This document shows positions 53,541 through 64,000 of a DNA stretch of 64,000 nucleotides, piece after piece. The DNA is taken from the NCBI GenBank assembly GCA_047967505.1, contig CM106538.1; one strand, given 5' to 3'. Source of the DNA: Dipteris shenzhenensis. Lineage: Eukaryota; Polypodiophyta; Polypodiopsida; Gleicheniales. The notes under the pieces were generated by a model. It saw nothing but the letters and a program-made list of their open reading frames with translations. It had not been told where the DNA came from and ran no database searches. Positions within the stretch are counted from its first letter, which is position 1. Every line of letters starts with the position of its first letter. The position numbers and the translations under genes are program-made.

Positions 53541-55784
53541 ATGGCAGGCCCATTCACGAACCTTGCAGGTTTCGTTGTGGAACTAGCACACCTCCTAGTC
53601 TGTGGAGGAGCGTGGGAATGTTCTCTAAAACAAGATGTCGTCTTCCTACGCACATGCCCCCTGCCCATTTGTCTCCCCATGAAGAGAAAATGGGCTCTCG
53701 CACCCGACCGTTGCATGATTCTGAGGAACTTCTCATCGGCAGGGCTGTTTCTTGCTCCCGCCATCAACGATCATGGCAAACTGGGAGGCCCAGTGCCAGA
53801 ATTCCCACATCCTGACTGCTTATCATGTATGCCTGACGAGTTGCGTAAAGGGCAGGATTGGATGCCCACGGAATCGCCCAGTATGCTGCTTAGCGATCTT
53901 GATACCAGAAGGGTTGATAGAGTTCCCGATCATGTGAACAAAGAGCTTTACGTCGGCGACTTCGAAAAGGATTGGATCAAGCAACCATGGAAGCTGATCC
54001 TCGATAGATTAGATCGAGCGTGTGCCAAGGGTGACGTTTCGGTCTTTGCCTTTCTTTTACGGAAGTGTGGAGATGCGAAGGCTCTTGCGGAGGGCAAGAG
54101 AGTCCATGCGCACATTATCAACGGTGGCCAGGCTCACGACAGATTTTTGGGGAACCTTCTTATACAGATGTATGGCAAGTGTGGAGCTGTGAAAGATGCT
54201 TGTCGGGTGTTCGCAAACTTACATCACCGGAATGTGTTCTCTTGGGCTCTCATGATCGGAGCTTGTCTCCAAAATGGGCAGGGCAAGGAGGCGCTGAAGT
54301 TCTTTGAGCAGATGGAAATGGAGGGAGTCGAGCCAGACAAGGTAACATGCGTTCACATTCTCACCGCATGCGCGAGCCAGGCGGCTCTAGCTGAAGGTAA
54401 GAGGCTACATGCTAGCATAGCAGGCAAAGCAATTGAGTCCAATGTTGCTGTGAGTAATGCCCTTCTAAATATGTATGGAAAGTGCGGCTCTTTGGATATG
54501 GCACTGAATTTTTTTGAAAGAATGCCTGAATTGGATATAGTGTCTTGGAATACCTTACTTGCACTATATGCACAGCATGGGCAAGCTGAAAAGGCTCTCA
54601 ACCTATTTCAGCGAACGCATCTAGAAGATGCGATACCGAACAAGTTTTCTTATGTCAGTGCTCTTGATGCTTGTAGTAGACAGGTAGACCTAGCTGAAAG
54701 TAAGCGGATGCATGCCCGCATTGTCGTGAGTCAAATGGAGTCAGATGTTGTTGTTGCGACTGCCCTAGTCAATGTTTATGGAAAGAGTGGTCATTTAGAA
54801 TATGCATGGAGGGTGTTTGATAAGATGGGTGAGCGGAGTGTGGTCTCATGGTCGGTCATGATTGCAGCGTATGCCCAGCATGGGCACCTTGGCAAGGCTT
54901 ATCACCTTTTCCAACAGATGCGGTGGGAAGGTGTATTGCCAAACAAGGTCACTTGTCTCACTATTCTTGATACATGTGCCAACCAAGTAGCTTTGGCTGA
55001 AGGTAAGAGGATGCACAGCTACATTGGAAGCAGTGGGTTTGAATTGGACGATGTTGTGGCAACTTCCCTTATCAATATGTATTCCAAATGCGGCAGTCTA
55101 GTTGATGCAAGGACAGAATTCGACAACATGCCTCAAAGGGACGTAGTCTTATGGAGTGCCATGATTGTGGCGTCTGCCCAGCATGGGCAGGTGAATCAAG
55201 CCATGCAACTTTTCCAACAAATGCAGCTTGAAGGTATAACACCAAATAGGGTCACTTTTTTTGGTATTCTTTCTGCCTGTAGCCATGCTGGCCTGGTTGA
55301 TGAATGCTGGTACTATCTTAACGCAATGACGCAAGTTCATAGTATTACACCAGACGTTGAACATTATAACTGTGTAGTTGACTTATTTGGACGGTGTGGC
55401 CGGCTTGATGAGGGAGAGTCACTGATTAAAAACATGCCAGTTCAGCCTACTGCCATGTCTTGGATGACCCTGCTTGCTGCCTGCAAAATGCACGTAGATA
55501 TCGTACGTGCAGAACGAGCCACAGAAAATGTTATTCGATTGGATCCAGAGGATGCTGCCGCTTATGTGTTGCTATCAAATATCTATGCTGATGTTGGTAA
55601 GTGGAATGATGCAGCAAAACTGGCAAATAATGGAGGACAAGGCTATGAAAAGTATTGTGGTTGCGTTCAAAGCAAGGTTGAAGAGCCAGTGCATGGGGCT
55701 TCTCTAAAGGTTGAGTTATTCACACAATGGGGAAATATTGACGGACTTGCAGAGGGGGGTGGTATCAATGTTAGTGGGCTTTAG
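53541..55784 (+). CDS. PLS-class pentatricopeptide repeat protein with degenerate E region
   Basis: 747 codons in one exon. PPR proteins bind organelle RNA; the PLS class usually acts in C-to-U (in ferns also U-to-C) editing. Residues 1-160 have no repeats and could include a targeting region, though no clear transit peptide is visible. From about 163 to 630 there are successive P-L-S triplets of about 100 residues (LAEGKRVHAHI, LLIQMYGKCGAVKDACRVF, VVSWSVMIAAYAQHG, FQQMRWEGVLPNKVTCLTIL). An E1 motif follows (MPVQPTAMSWMTLLAACK to YVLLSNIYADVGKWNDAAKL, about 631-692). After that the reading looks shifted: the alternative frame gives MEDKAMKSIVVAF, which resembles the usual E2 start. No DYW deaminase domain is found. 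Either a recent frameshift has truncated it, or it works with a separate DYW protein. The start ATG is the first in frame and is uncertain. Confidence 0.85.
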   Translation: MAGPFTNLAGFVVELAHLLVCGGAWECSLKQDVVFLRTCPLPICLPMKRKWALAPDRCMILRNFSSAGLFLAPAINDHGKLGGPVPEFPHPDCLSCMPDELRKGQDWMPTESPSMLLSDLDTRRVDRVPDHVNKELYVGDFEKDWIKQPWKLILDRLDRACAKGDVSVFAFLLRKCGDAKALAEGKRVHAHIINGGQAHDRFLGNLLIQMYGKCGAVKDACRVFANLHHRNVFSWALMIGACLQNGQGKEALKFFEQMEMEGVEPDKVTCVHILTACASQAALAEGKRLHASIAGKAIESNVAVSNALLNMYGKCGSLDMALNFFERMPELDIVSWNTLLALYAQHGQAEKALNLFQRTHLEDAIPNKFSYVSALDACSRQVDLAESKRMHARIVVSQMESDVVVATALVNVYGKSGHLEYAWRVFDKMGERSVVSWSVMIAAYAQHGHLGKAYHLFQQMRWEGVLPNKVTCLTILDTCANQVALAEGKRMHSYIGSSGFELDDVVATSLINMYSKCGSLVDARTEFDNMPQRDVVLWSAMIVASAQHGQVNQAMQLFQQMQLEGITPNRVTFFGILSACSHAGLVDECWYYLNAMTQVHSITPDVEHYNCVVDLFGRCGRLDEGESLIKNMPVQPTAMSWMTLLAACKMHVDIVRAERATENVIRLDPEDAAAYVLLSNIYADVGKWNDAAKLANNGGQGYEKYCGCVQSKVEEPVHGASLKVELFTQWGNIDGLAEGGGINVSGL

Positions 55785-56451
55785 TAGAGTGGCCAAGAAC
55801 TGGATCATTTTAGAGGTTGAGCCATATAAAATTAAGCAGCCATTTGCACAGGGATACGTTTACAATGCTCCTTCTATCTTGATAGCAAGTGTCAGAATTA
55901 GAGACTTCAGTGACCTTCTAGCTAGTTAGCCTTGCACCTTGCCTGGCTCATCCATCAACCTTGGGCTTCATTGATTGGCCTTCTGCAATGCGTCCTTTTA
56001 CTTTTTGCGAACAGAACCAAAGAAGCGTTTCTTAGATCATTCGAATCAGTCTAAGAAAAGAAGCTGCCTCTAGATTCTTATAGAGGAGCTCACAAGAGAG
56101 ATGATGCTTACTCATCACCATATTGGAGCATGTGGTTTATCTGAAAATCCTTGTAATTTATGTAATTTCAGAACTTGCCTTTTGAGGCTAAGTATGCTGC
56201 AGTCCTCTCCGTGCCATAACCTGCATGAGAGATGAAATAACATGCTAAATTGGGGTATCCGCCAACAGCTCTGCCATAAAAGATTTGAGCTAGCCGCTCA
56301 TCACCCAGCCATACTTGAGGTTGGGAGGTAGTTCCTCTGTCAATGAGAATCGAGATAACACCCTCCCATATTACGGGAGTTCTTTGCTAGAAGCTAAACT
56401 ATGCTTAAGGCACATCAGGCCTATGCTTGGTAGGATCCCTACCCAGAACAG
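55785..56451 (+). other. 3' flank of the PPR gene
   Basis: Short open pieces near 55711-55929 could be a decayed E2/DYW remnant (YSHNGEILTDLQRG resembles the start of such a region), but no cytidine deaminase motif (HxE, CxxC) is visible. Confidence 0.35.
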
Positions 56452-56600
56452 TGAACAATGAGAGCTGAGCTTATATTTATAAGCATGCAGCCCTAAATAT
56501 GGAGGTAATGTGCTAATTTCTAAACATGAACAATGAGAGCTCAGCTTATATTTATGAGCATGCAGCCCTAAATATGGGGGTAATGTGCTATTTCTAAAGA
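56452..56600. repeat. Tandem duplication, unit 75 bp
   Basis: TGAACAATGAGAGCTGAGCT at 56452 recurs at 56527 with one change (CTCAGCT). Both units contain ATGCAGCCCTAAATATGG and GGTAATGTGCTA. Confidence 0.92.
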
Positions 56601-56699
56601 GCATACTATTCCCACAACAGTCATGCTATTCTAAGAAGCAGCCTTCTGTATTCCTAGATCAATACGGATCTTGGATACTGAAGGTCCACCTTTAGGGCA

Positions 56700-56830
56700 G
56701 ACCTGTCCCACGGATGATACCAGAAGGCTGGAGAAGAAACAAAGAAAGTGCTTCTATTGTGATAAGCCTGGACACATAGCAAAGGATTGCAGGCTGAAGA
56801 CAGCTGATCAACAGGAGGACCAGTCCTAAA
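56700..56830 (+). pseudogene. Retroelement gag fragment with CCHC zinc knuckle
   Basis: Reads EKKQRKCFYCDKPGHIAKDC (knuckle at 56749-56790), then RLKTADQQEDQS and a stop. A gag relic without its element. Confidence 0.75.
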
Positions 56831-57885
56831 GGAAGAACCAACAATCAATGAAAGAGGAGCTATTTTTGGTGGTTCCCCCAAGCATCCCTAAGACGGTATT
56901 TGTAGACAGTGAGTTGACTGTCAGGATGTCAGACATTGAGGAAGAAGATACATGTGTACACATTAATTGGAGACTTCAAGATCAGAAGGACTGAGATCAT
57001 TGCAAGGCTCACTTTGATTTTATGTATTTGGTTTGCTTGGACTTCTCAACAGGAAGAGACCTGTGGGACAGGTAGAGGGGGCAGCTTTAGAACAGGGGCA
57101 TACAAAGCCTTATGCATGATGATTGAGAGTTTTGTGAAGTGGATTTCTTGGAGGATACAGAGCTGACAAGATCGGTTAACAGAGAAAGAGTTTCAGCTGC
57201 ACAAAGCTGGAGATTTAGAAGGAGACTCTCTACGACGTCGTGTTGGAGACGGGAGAGCCGCAAGTGGAGTACGGATGGGACCTTGGAAGACTCAGCCAAA
57301 CCTGAGGATTGCTCAGAGAAGCTTCCAGATGACATGGACCACGCCTCGAGAGAGCAGATACTGGAGTTTGATCTATGGGTGTTTGAACTAGACATAGAAG
57401 ACATCTTTGATGTGTTCCTCGGACCTCAGCACTCTTCCCAAGGAGCGGATGGAGTGCATTCTTCAAGGGAATTGACATCTGTAGGAAATAGGGGCAGCGA
57501 AAGGGATGGAGAGGCTGCCATGTGGGCAACACGTGGGCAGCACACCATTGCCCTTGTATTAAATAAAGGTCCACACTTTAGGGCAGACCTGGCAGTAGAT
57601 AGCCATTGCTGTGGCCATCCCTTGGGCCACACATGGGCATTGTTAGGGCTTGATTACAGCTAGTATATGGCCCCTTTGGAGGAGTAGATAAGGCTGTACA
57701 CAGGTCTGTATAGAGCAAGGCAGAATATGGTGAAAAATTGGAGGCCTGGGGGGTTTTTTATAGCCTGCCCTGGTCAGCCAGTCCACAGATTGGGTTGGTC
57801 AGGTTTACAGGCCAGTTGGTTTGTTACAGACTGGTCGGCCAGTCTGTGGGTGCGTTCCAGTCCTATTAAAAGCCCAGATACAAGG
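56831..57885. other. Anonymous region up to element C
   Basis: Frames are open to 174 codons but show no known motif. A 25-bp direct repeat (AAGGTCCAC..TTTAGGGCAGACCTG) lies at 56681 and 57566. The end contains GGTCAGCCAGTC/GGTCGGCCAGTC repeats (57768-57846). Confidence 0.35.
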
Positions 57886-58240
57886 TGTTGCATCCCCACT
57901 AGGATCTAACTGTAAGGACGGTCCAAACATAATCATCAAAGATCAGCAGGCGACTAACCTCCTAGCCACCCCCGAGTACGTGGGCTAGAGTTCACAGACT
58001 CCCACTCCCACATAGCTCTGGCATCCCATACTACTAGAACCCGGCCACAATAGTATCCCATGATCTGCCATGTATAAGGCATGAGTCTAGGCTCAATTTG
58101 GCTAAGTATAGCAAATTGGCCCTTTGCTAATGTTCCAAGTTCTCTAGGGCCACGTTAGCCTGCTTCCCTTAATCCCAAGGTCCCCTAACCCTGTTGGATT
58201 AAGTCGACTAATTTGAGGATTAGCATTTAGGTACATAACA
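57886..58240 (-). repeat. 3' LTR of element C
   Basis: TGTTGCATCCCC to GGTACATAACA. It shares CACCCCCGAGTACGTGGGCT and GTACATAACA with the partner and is about 100 bp shorter. Confidence 0.9.
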
Positions 58241-58255
58241 TTCTTTCCCTCTTTT
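58241..58255 (-). other. Polypurine tract of element C
   Basis: AAAAGAGGGAAAGAA on the minus strand next to the 3' LTR. Confidence 0.8.
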
Positions 58256-59480
58256 AAGAGTTTACTCTTAGACGAAATTCGGAAGGTTCTTCTGTGAACT
58301 AGCAATTGACTCCCAAGTTGAGTCCTTAGGCCTATCCTTCCACTTAACTTTGAACTCCGGAATTAACTTATTCCTAAGTTTCCTTTCCCTGAAATTGATA
58401 ATCTTGTAGGGTTCATGTGGAACGTAGGTCAAACCCTCAACTTCTATAAGTTCTTGGGGCGAAACAAGACTGTCTCCAGCCCCCAGTACCTCTTTCAGCA
58501 AGTTGATGTGAAAGAATGGTGTAAGTTTTACATGCGGAGGCAATTCTAGATATTTCTTTAAACACTTCCTGCCAGAAGTGCCCATAGAGCTTCGAATCTC
58601 CGTCACTAACTATATCACAAGGCTGCCCATACAACCTGAACCAAACTGATGAGCCAGTTTAGTCCTTACAGTGTCTTTGTAGGTAAAAATTTAGTAGCCC
58701 TTACAGTTGTCTTTGTAGGTAAAAATTTAGCCATCTTCATCACTCTATCCACCAAACCCACATATGCCCCTGCTTGTGGTAATCCCACAATGAAGTCCAT
58801 GGGAATGCTCTCCCATTTACTTCCAAGGATGTCTAGCGGGTGCAACAATTTATTTATGTGACACTGCCAGCATTTACCACATAGTTAATAATCTTGGCTT
58901 CAACCTAGGCGAGTAAAACGTCCATTTACTAAGTCCTAGGCTCGCTGGATTCCCGGAGGACCTGCGATTGGAGCGTCATGACATTCATAAGCTAACCTTT
59001 ATGTCATTAGGAATGCAAGCCATTCCATTTCGGAACAGCAAGCCATTTTGAATGTAGAACTGACCCCCTGCCACCTGAATAGATTGTATGACCCCTCGGT
59101 CTTAGTCTATTTGTGTGGAGCTTCTTGTCTGCTAATACCGATTGAGATAACTGTGGGTTCTACATAGCCCTCTCAGGGAATCATAAAGGTCAGCTCCTAT
59201 CTTGGTAAAACTCAAAGAGTTTACCTCACCAATGGAACTCAAAACATGGTCAATCTTGTTCAAGCTACCCTTCCAATATCTAGTTTCCATATTAAAACCT
59301 TGCAGCTATTCAGCCGGCGGTGCCTTCTTTCTCCTCCACTCAGGCCTATCACATATGTATTTGATAGACTCATTGTCTGTCAATACAACAGATTTGGCTC
59401 CATATAGGTCCTGTCTCCAAGTTCTGAATGCATAAATGACTGTTATAATTCTTCTCCTGAGTCAGCCACTGGAGCTGAGT
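58256..59480 (-). pseudogene. Pol remnant of element C (RNase H end, integrase, chromodomain)
   Basis: 58268-58606 encodes the integrase C-terminus and chromodomain (LPPHVKLTPFFHINLLKEVL; ELIEVEGLTYVPHEPYKIIN; IPEFKVKWKDRPKDSTWE). 58666-58848 has the integrase core start (WESIPMDFIVGLPQ; DRVMKMAKFLPTKT), with a small internal duplication of the FLPTKT part. Around 59290-59385 DNESIKYICDRPEW resembles the RNase H end. Several stops and shifts; non-functional. Confidence 0.82.
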
Positions 59481-60562
59481 ATCATCTAGCTTTTTATTCT
59501 CAAAAGCTGTGGGAGAGGAAGAGATGGACTCTGTAGAGGATAACCCTGTCCAATAGATGCGAATCTCTGTTGTATCTCCGAGCAAGATGGCAGCAACAAT
59601 TCACTATTCAATAGGTTTCAACCCGATCTGCTCCTTGTCACTTGCCAAAGGTTTGCTGGTCTCCAGGGCCTAGCTCTCAAAGTCACAATTGTTCGTTGAT
59701 GATGGAGAGGGGCAGCACTTAATGTGCAAGTCAGTTGCTTATGGCAGTATCAAAATGTTCGCACGGTTTAATGGTGCTCTAGACGCTTTGCTTTTTTGGA
59801 AAGGAGGCTTCAAAAGCTTCTAAAATTATTCCTGATCTTTCTCAAAAGCTCTGCAAGCTTTTCTCCTGGGTTTTGGCCTTCAGGCCACGCTGCTGCGAAT
59901 TGTCATTGGCCTATGAGGAATTTCGACTGGTTTCCCTCCCTGTTTCACCCATTTTCCAGCTATACAGTCAATCAATTTCTGCTGCACCTAATGATGATCA
60001 TTCAACAACTAATCGAACCCACCCTAACCACAGCTAATCTACTTGGTAAGTTTGCATCACTTGCAACAGTTAATTCGCATGGAATCTGGGCAGTAACGGT
60101 CCTGGCCATGACCTTAGGGGGTTCTACAGCAGACTGCACTGGCTTTTTATCGTTCTAATCATCATTGTGAATTGCAGTTCATCCAGGCAGGTTCTAGCTT
60201 CAACAATCAATTGTTTTGGCAGCAAGGCACCTTCCCAAAAGCCTGCGAATTGATATTTGAGGTCTAGTTTTTACCAGTTCACGGACCTCCTATGCCAACA
60301 AACTTACTACAGCAGTACGCCCCTCCATTCTCAAACAACTAACAGCTCTATTTCATTCACAATCCGTCGTACAATCCCCCCTTTGCAGGTTCATCACCCC
60401 TTTTGGGTTCTTGTACAGAATTCTACTGCGAACTGTTCCCTACACCATACTTCATCAATTGCAATGAGTCCTATCTCAAAATACTGCGTCAACTTGCAGA
60501 AATACGGCAACTGCCAAACATATACTTGGCACCATTCGAACTGCATACCTTGCATCGATTCA
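59481..60562 (-). other. Leader and deleted interior of element C
   Basis: No gag, protease or RT motif is found. Mostly leader sequence between the primer site and the deletion point. Confidence 0.45.
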
Positions 60563-60576
60563 CTGTGCTGATACCA
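60563..60576 (-). other. Primer binding site of element C
   Basis: TGGTATCAGCACAG on the minus strand, two bases from the LTR. The first nine bases match initiator tRNA-Met; the rest has diverged. Confidence 0.75.
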
Positions 60577-60578
60577 AC

Positions 60579-61034
60579 TGTTGCAACTTGCATCCCCGCT
60601 AGGATCTAACCCTAAACACAGTCCCAACACAATCATCAAAGATTAGCAAACAACTCACCTCCCAGCCACCCCCGAGCACGTGGGCTAGAGTTTAGACTCC
60701 CACAAGGCTATGCCTATAGCTATGGTGTCCCATACCCAAAACTTGTCCACAAGGTGTACCGTGTCCCATACCCAAAACTAGTAAGGTTTAAGATCTAGAC
60801 CAGACCATCCAGTGGTGTGTACATATTGAATGCCAACACAATATCCTTGGCCACTCTTATATAGAAGAGCATCCCGCTTTATGGAAAGCGTCCTTGCTCA
60901 ATATAGCCAATTGGCTCTTTACTAATGTACCAAGTCCACTATCCACCCATTAGTGTCCTTTTCTTAATTCCAAGGCTTCCTAACTCTATTGGTTTAAGTC
61001 ACTAATTAGTGGATTAGCGTCTAGGTACATAACA
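60579..61034 (-). repeat. 5' LTR of element C
   Basis: 456 bp, TGTTGCAACTTGC to GTACATAACA, followed by the target duplication CAAGG. Confidence 0.9.
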
Positions 61035-62846
61035 CAAGGCATTTAGTGAAGGCATTTACAGACTGTAGATGTGGCCTTTGGAAGTGCACAAAGCTACTAG
61101 AGAACGTAGAGAAAGGCAACATTATACTGCTAGCAGATCTAGCCCTCAAAAGTGCACCAATGCGCTGTAGAAGCTAGGGAGGCACTTTTGTAGTGTGCCT
61201 TGGTGCACTTCTGTAGTGCCTTGATGAACTTTTGGTCTCCATAAGTGCACAAAGGCACAACATACAGCCAAGAGATCCAGCTAGCAGAAATGCACCAAGG
61301 CAAGGGCGAGCGGAATTGCAGAAGAAAGGCAAAGGCAAAGGAGAAGTTGCGGGTAGAGAGTGTGGCTACTTCCCAGGCAAAGGGTGGGCATCCAGGGAGT
61401 GCCCCCTATGCACGCCCACAAACGCTAGAGGACGAGACCTTCTTCGATCTTCCGGAGGACCCACAGGGGACTGGGGCCTAGGACACATCCACAGGCTCAG
61501 TAGCAGGATGTGGGATCCTTCGATGTTCTGTTGTGAGCCGCCCCACCTACCAGGCCCCCTCCGCCTCCGGAGGTAGAGGCCTTGGGACCACAGCAACCGG
61601 TTCAGCAAAGGTGCTCTGGAGTTGCAGTAGCTTCAGGGTCAGCCTCTTCTTCGTCTAGCTGCCCTCCCCCACTTGTCCTTCTCCCGCCTCCTCCCCCTCC
61701 CTTGCATTCATCTTCCCTCTTGCCTCTGCCTCCCGCTGCTGCAGCTTCGTCGCCACCCGCCCTTCCCTCTCCCTTGCTCTACCCCCTCTTCTTCCCGTGC
61801 AGTCCCTTCCCCCTACCCCGCCTCCTCCACCCCTAGCTCCTTATCCAAGCCGGAGGTGGCCCCCCACCCCCCGGGTTGGGGGAAAGTAGGGGCCTCTCTC
61901 CGTAGCCTACCCTCCTAGGTTTAGACTCCCCACCCCCAGCAACAGACCAGATCTACCCAAGACGAAACTTCTTCGACCACCTTTGGAACATGTGGTTGCT
62001 TCTTTCAGCCACCGGGTCCTAGACCGCACCCTGGACAGCCATTGCTTAGGGAGTTCTGGAGATTGGGACCTTGGAATTATCTTGAGGTCCCTGATGCGTA
62101 TCCTCTGTTGCTGGAGATGACTGTGCTGGTTTTACATCCCCTCGAACGAGGGTCTATCGGCTTGGTTGGCTCCCGTACCCGTCCTTTTTGGGGGTGCATT
62201 TTGCCTCCACTAGAGAGGACGAGTGGACCCCGTCCTTGTTTGACTGTATGATGGGTGAGCAGATGTATCGCATGATGGAGCAGTGGATGGGTCCATAGGG
62301 GATTGACTTATGGCTCAACCATGGGGACTCTGTCATTTATTAGCTTGGCTTTCCTGCATCGTGTCCGCGAGAGGGTTTGGCAGCTGTCGTGATCTGTCTG
62401 CCCCCGGAGGTGGGGATCACGCATTTGACCTACTGGACGCTTCAGCTGCAGACTTGGGCAGATGGTAGATGGCTGGGACACTTCTCTAGGACAGCTATCC
62501 CTCTACGGGTCATGATGCGGCATGATAGTGGTTGAGTCAATTTCTTCAGAGTAGGGACGGGGCGACTTCTCGAGTCACTGTTAGAGGGAGACCCAACGGT
62601 GGATGGAAGCCTTGACTCATTACATTGGTAGTTGATCAGGATAGTGGGCCTTTTAGGCAAGTCATGGTTTATCGACCCCCCAACATCCTAGATCAGGAGA
62701 CCCCTCGGTGGCGACTGGCTTTGGGAAGATCCTGAGGATGGTGTGTGGGAGATAGTGGCCAGCATCATGGCATGGAACATCTGGGTTGCACGATGCAGCC
62801 TAGTATGGGAGGTCTTCAGGTTCCACTGGCAGCCACTCTGGTTGCT
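61035..62846. other. Anonymous GC-richer region
   Basis: 61040-61270 has several AAGTGCACxAAGGC / GCCTTGGTGCACTT inverted pieces. 61590-61860 is a C/T-rich low-complexity stretch whose serine/proline frames are not credible genes. No family motif is recognised. Confidence 0.4.
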
Positions 62847-62966
62847 ATTTAGCAGGATATCATCTATACTCAGCGCGCCATCTATTAGCGTGGGCCATCA
62901 CATTCTATTTGGCAGGATATCATCTATACTCTGCGTGCCATCTAGGAGCTTGGGGCATCAGACTCT
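62847..62966. repeat. Tandem duplication, unit 60 bp
   Basis: ATTTAGCAGGATATCATCTA at 62847 recurs at 62907 with one change. The units also share TACTC.GCG.GCCATCTA. Confidence 0.9.
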
Positions 62967-64000
62967 AGAGCTACCGCCGAAAGGTGGAAGAGTTTCTGCA
63001 AGGCATAGCCTGCAGGTATTTTTTACATTCTCACGCCACGAGGGATTCACTGGTGTATAGTCTCCCCCCCAAGGTTGCTAGTCCCTACCCTAGAGATACC
63101 CTAGGCAGTGAGTTTGGTTTTTAGGATGCAAGCTGGCTTGTGCCAAGCTTGAGGGTCTTTCGGTCGGCGCGTTTGGGATAGCTGACTTGTATTGTTTTTC
63201 AAGCATTGATAGAAAGCTATTTTTTCATGTTTAAAAAAAGGTGTGCTTTGGCATACACCCACCATAAGAAAGGGATGTAAGTGCTCACTACCTACTCATA
63301 GGTTCCTATATGAGAACGATTCTCAAGTTTGAGGTCTAGATGAACACATGAGAATTATCTTAATTGTGAGCTATCTGCATTTCATACCATAAGAACCCTT
63401 GCCAGAAGTCAAAGACAAGATCCATCTTATGTGGGACATCAAGGAAAAGCAACCCAATTTACCCCTAGTTGTACATCAGGTCTACTCTTTGGAGAATTGC
63501 CACCCAAGAACACTAAACAATGAGCCCTTTGCTTAGATTCTTAGAATAGCCTTGCTTTGTAAAGAGTGCCCTTTTGATGGATCTAGACCTTATCCAATGC
63601 TAGCTGGCCCTAGGCTATTGCCAACACCCGGTCAGGGTACACTCCTACCCCCAATACAGAAATGATATTGAATATATCCGGCCTCTCTGTGGGGGCTCAC
63701 TTAGTGAGCATGTTTTCAGTAAGCAGAGACCCCAAAAGGTGCACTGCATTTATTATCATTGAAGATGCTAATTGAAGATGGGATACTAAGCGTCACATTA
63801 CTTGGTAGGAGTTGAAGTCCCCTCACTACTGATTTCTTACATTTTTCCAACTCCGATTGGGTAAGGTTTGCAAGAGTAGCCCTACACTCTAGGTCCATAG
63901 TTTTACACAGATATCAAGAATTTGAGGGGAGGATAAGGGAATTTGAGAGAGAAGTTCATTTTGTAGAGGGATAGTTAAAACTTTCAAAAGGCTTGAAGCT
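62967..64000. other. Anonymous end of window
   Basis: The stretch ending AGCTATTTTTTCATGTTTAAAAAAAG (split here: TTTTTTCATG, then TTTAAAAAAAG, about 63211-63239) looks like the 3' end of a LINE transcript, and 62740-62850 could encode a LINE-like tail (MAWNIWVARCSLVW). This is weak. Nothing else is recognised. Confidence 0.3.

Larger units (their letters stand above)
57886..61034 (-). mobile_element. Deletion-derived Ty3/gypsy element C
   Basis: LTRs are 57886-58240 (3') and 60579-61034 (5'). The target duplication CAAGG is at 57881-57885 and 61035-61039. On the minus strand the primer site TGGTATCAGCACAG (60563-60576) and the polypurine tract AAAAGAGGGAAAGAA (58241-58255) are in place. The interior is only 2.3 kb: the leader, then RNase H, integrase and chromodomain remnants. 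Gag, protease and RT are gone. The LTRs differ by large indels and many substitutions, so it is older than elements B and D. Confidence 0.92.

Noticed and set aside
61582-61918. Serine/proline-rich frames of 80-odd codons
   Set aside because: C/T-rich low-complexity sequence; several frames are open at once.
62740-63060. Possible LINE tail (MAWNIWVARCSLVW)
   Set aside because: Resemblance is weak and no RT or zinc-binding motif supports it; kept only as a low-confidence note.

Overview
The window is plant nuclear DNA dominated by transposable elements. I infer a large-genome vascular plant, and a fern or other non-seed plant fits best. The basis is the style of the PLS-class pentatricopeptide (PPR) gene (long 'AEGKR-HA ... 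YGKCG ... VSW' triplets in one exon), the intron-bearing ubiquilin/DSK2 gene, and the mix of chromovirus, copia, plant LINE and Helitron remnants. No marker fixes the species.

Layout. 39-15079 is a Ty3/gypsy chromovirus on the minus strand (element A, target duplication AGCGA). A second, nearly intact member of the same family (element B, 1186-8800, target duplication GAAAG) sits inside A's integrase region. B keeps a 1542-codon gag-pol frame and two LTRs that differ by only four substitutions and one 11-bp indel, so it inserted recently. Both copies carry an extra open frame of 214 codons upstream of gag-pol, overlapping it by exactly 14 nt. 15085-21712 holds duplicated non-coding DNA, a tRNA-like SINE-type module in two copies, and decayed copia and gypsy pieces.

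21730-26494 is a LINE with a 17-bp target duplication. It lies directly upstream of six exons of a ubiquilin/DSK2 gene (26693-28908), probably inside that gene's first intron; the N-terminal ubiquitin-like exon is not visible. 29000-37000 is gene-poor, rich in microsatellites, and contains a pair of inverted dispersed repeats. 36743-43760 has a copia-type LTR with its primer site, a decayed Tat-like gypsy pol interrupted by a probable hAT MITE, and an LTR-like block with a promoter-proximal palindrome.

43960-52947 is a decayed Helitron (DUF6570-like region, Rep, PIF1-type helicase, then an endonuclease/exonuclease/phosphatase domain). It is split by a young copia element (45979-50266, target duplication TGGGG) whose 1054-codon open frame lacks the front half of reverse transcriptase. 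53541-55784 is an intronless PPR gene with a damaged C-terminal E region. 57886-61034 is a deletion-derived gypsy element (target duplication CAAGG). The remainder is anonymous.

How it fits together. The two host genes are unrelated in function: ubiquilin shuttles ubiquitinated proteins to the proteasome, and the PPR protein would bind organelle RNA. Everything else is layered transposition, and the target duplications let the order of events be read. The most notable items are the conserved extra frame of the chromovirus family, a 40-bp inversion over element A's primer site, a self-templated inverted insertion in element B, the Rep-helicase-endonuclease Helitron, and the copia element that stays open while lacking part of its polymerase.
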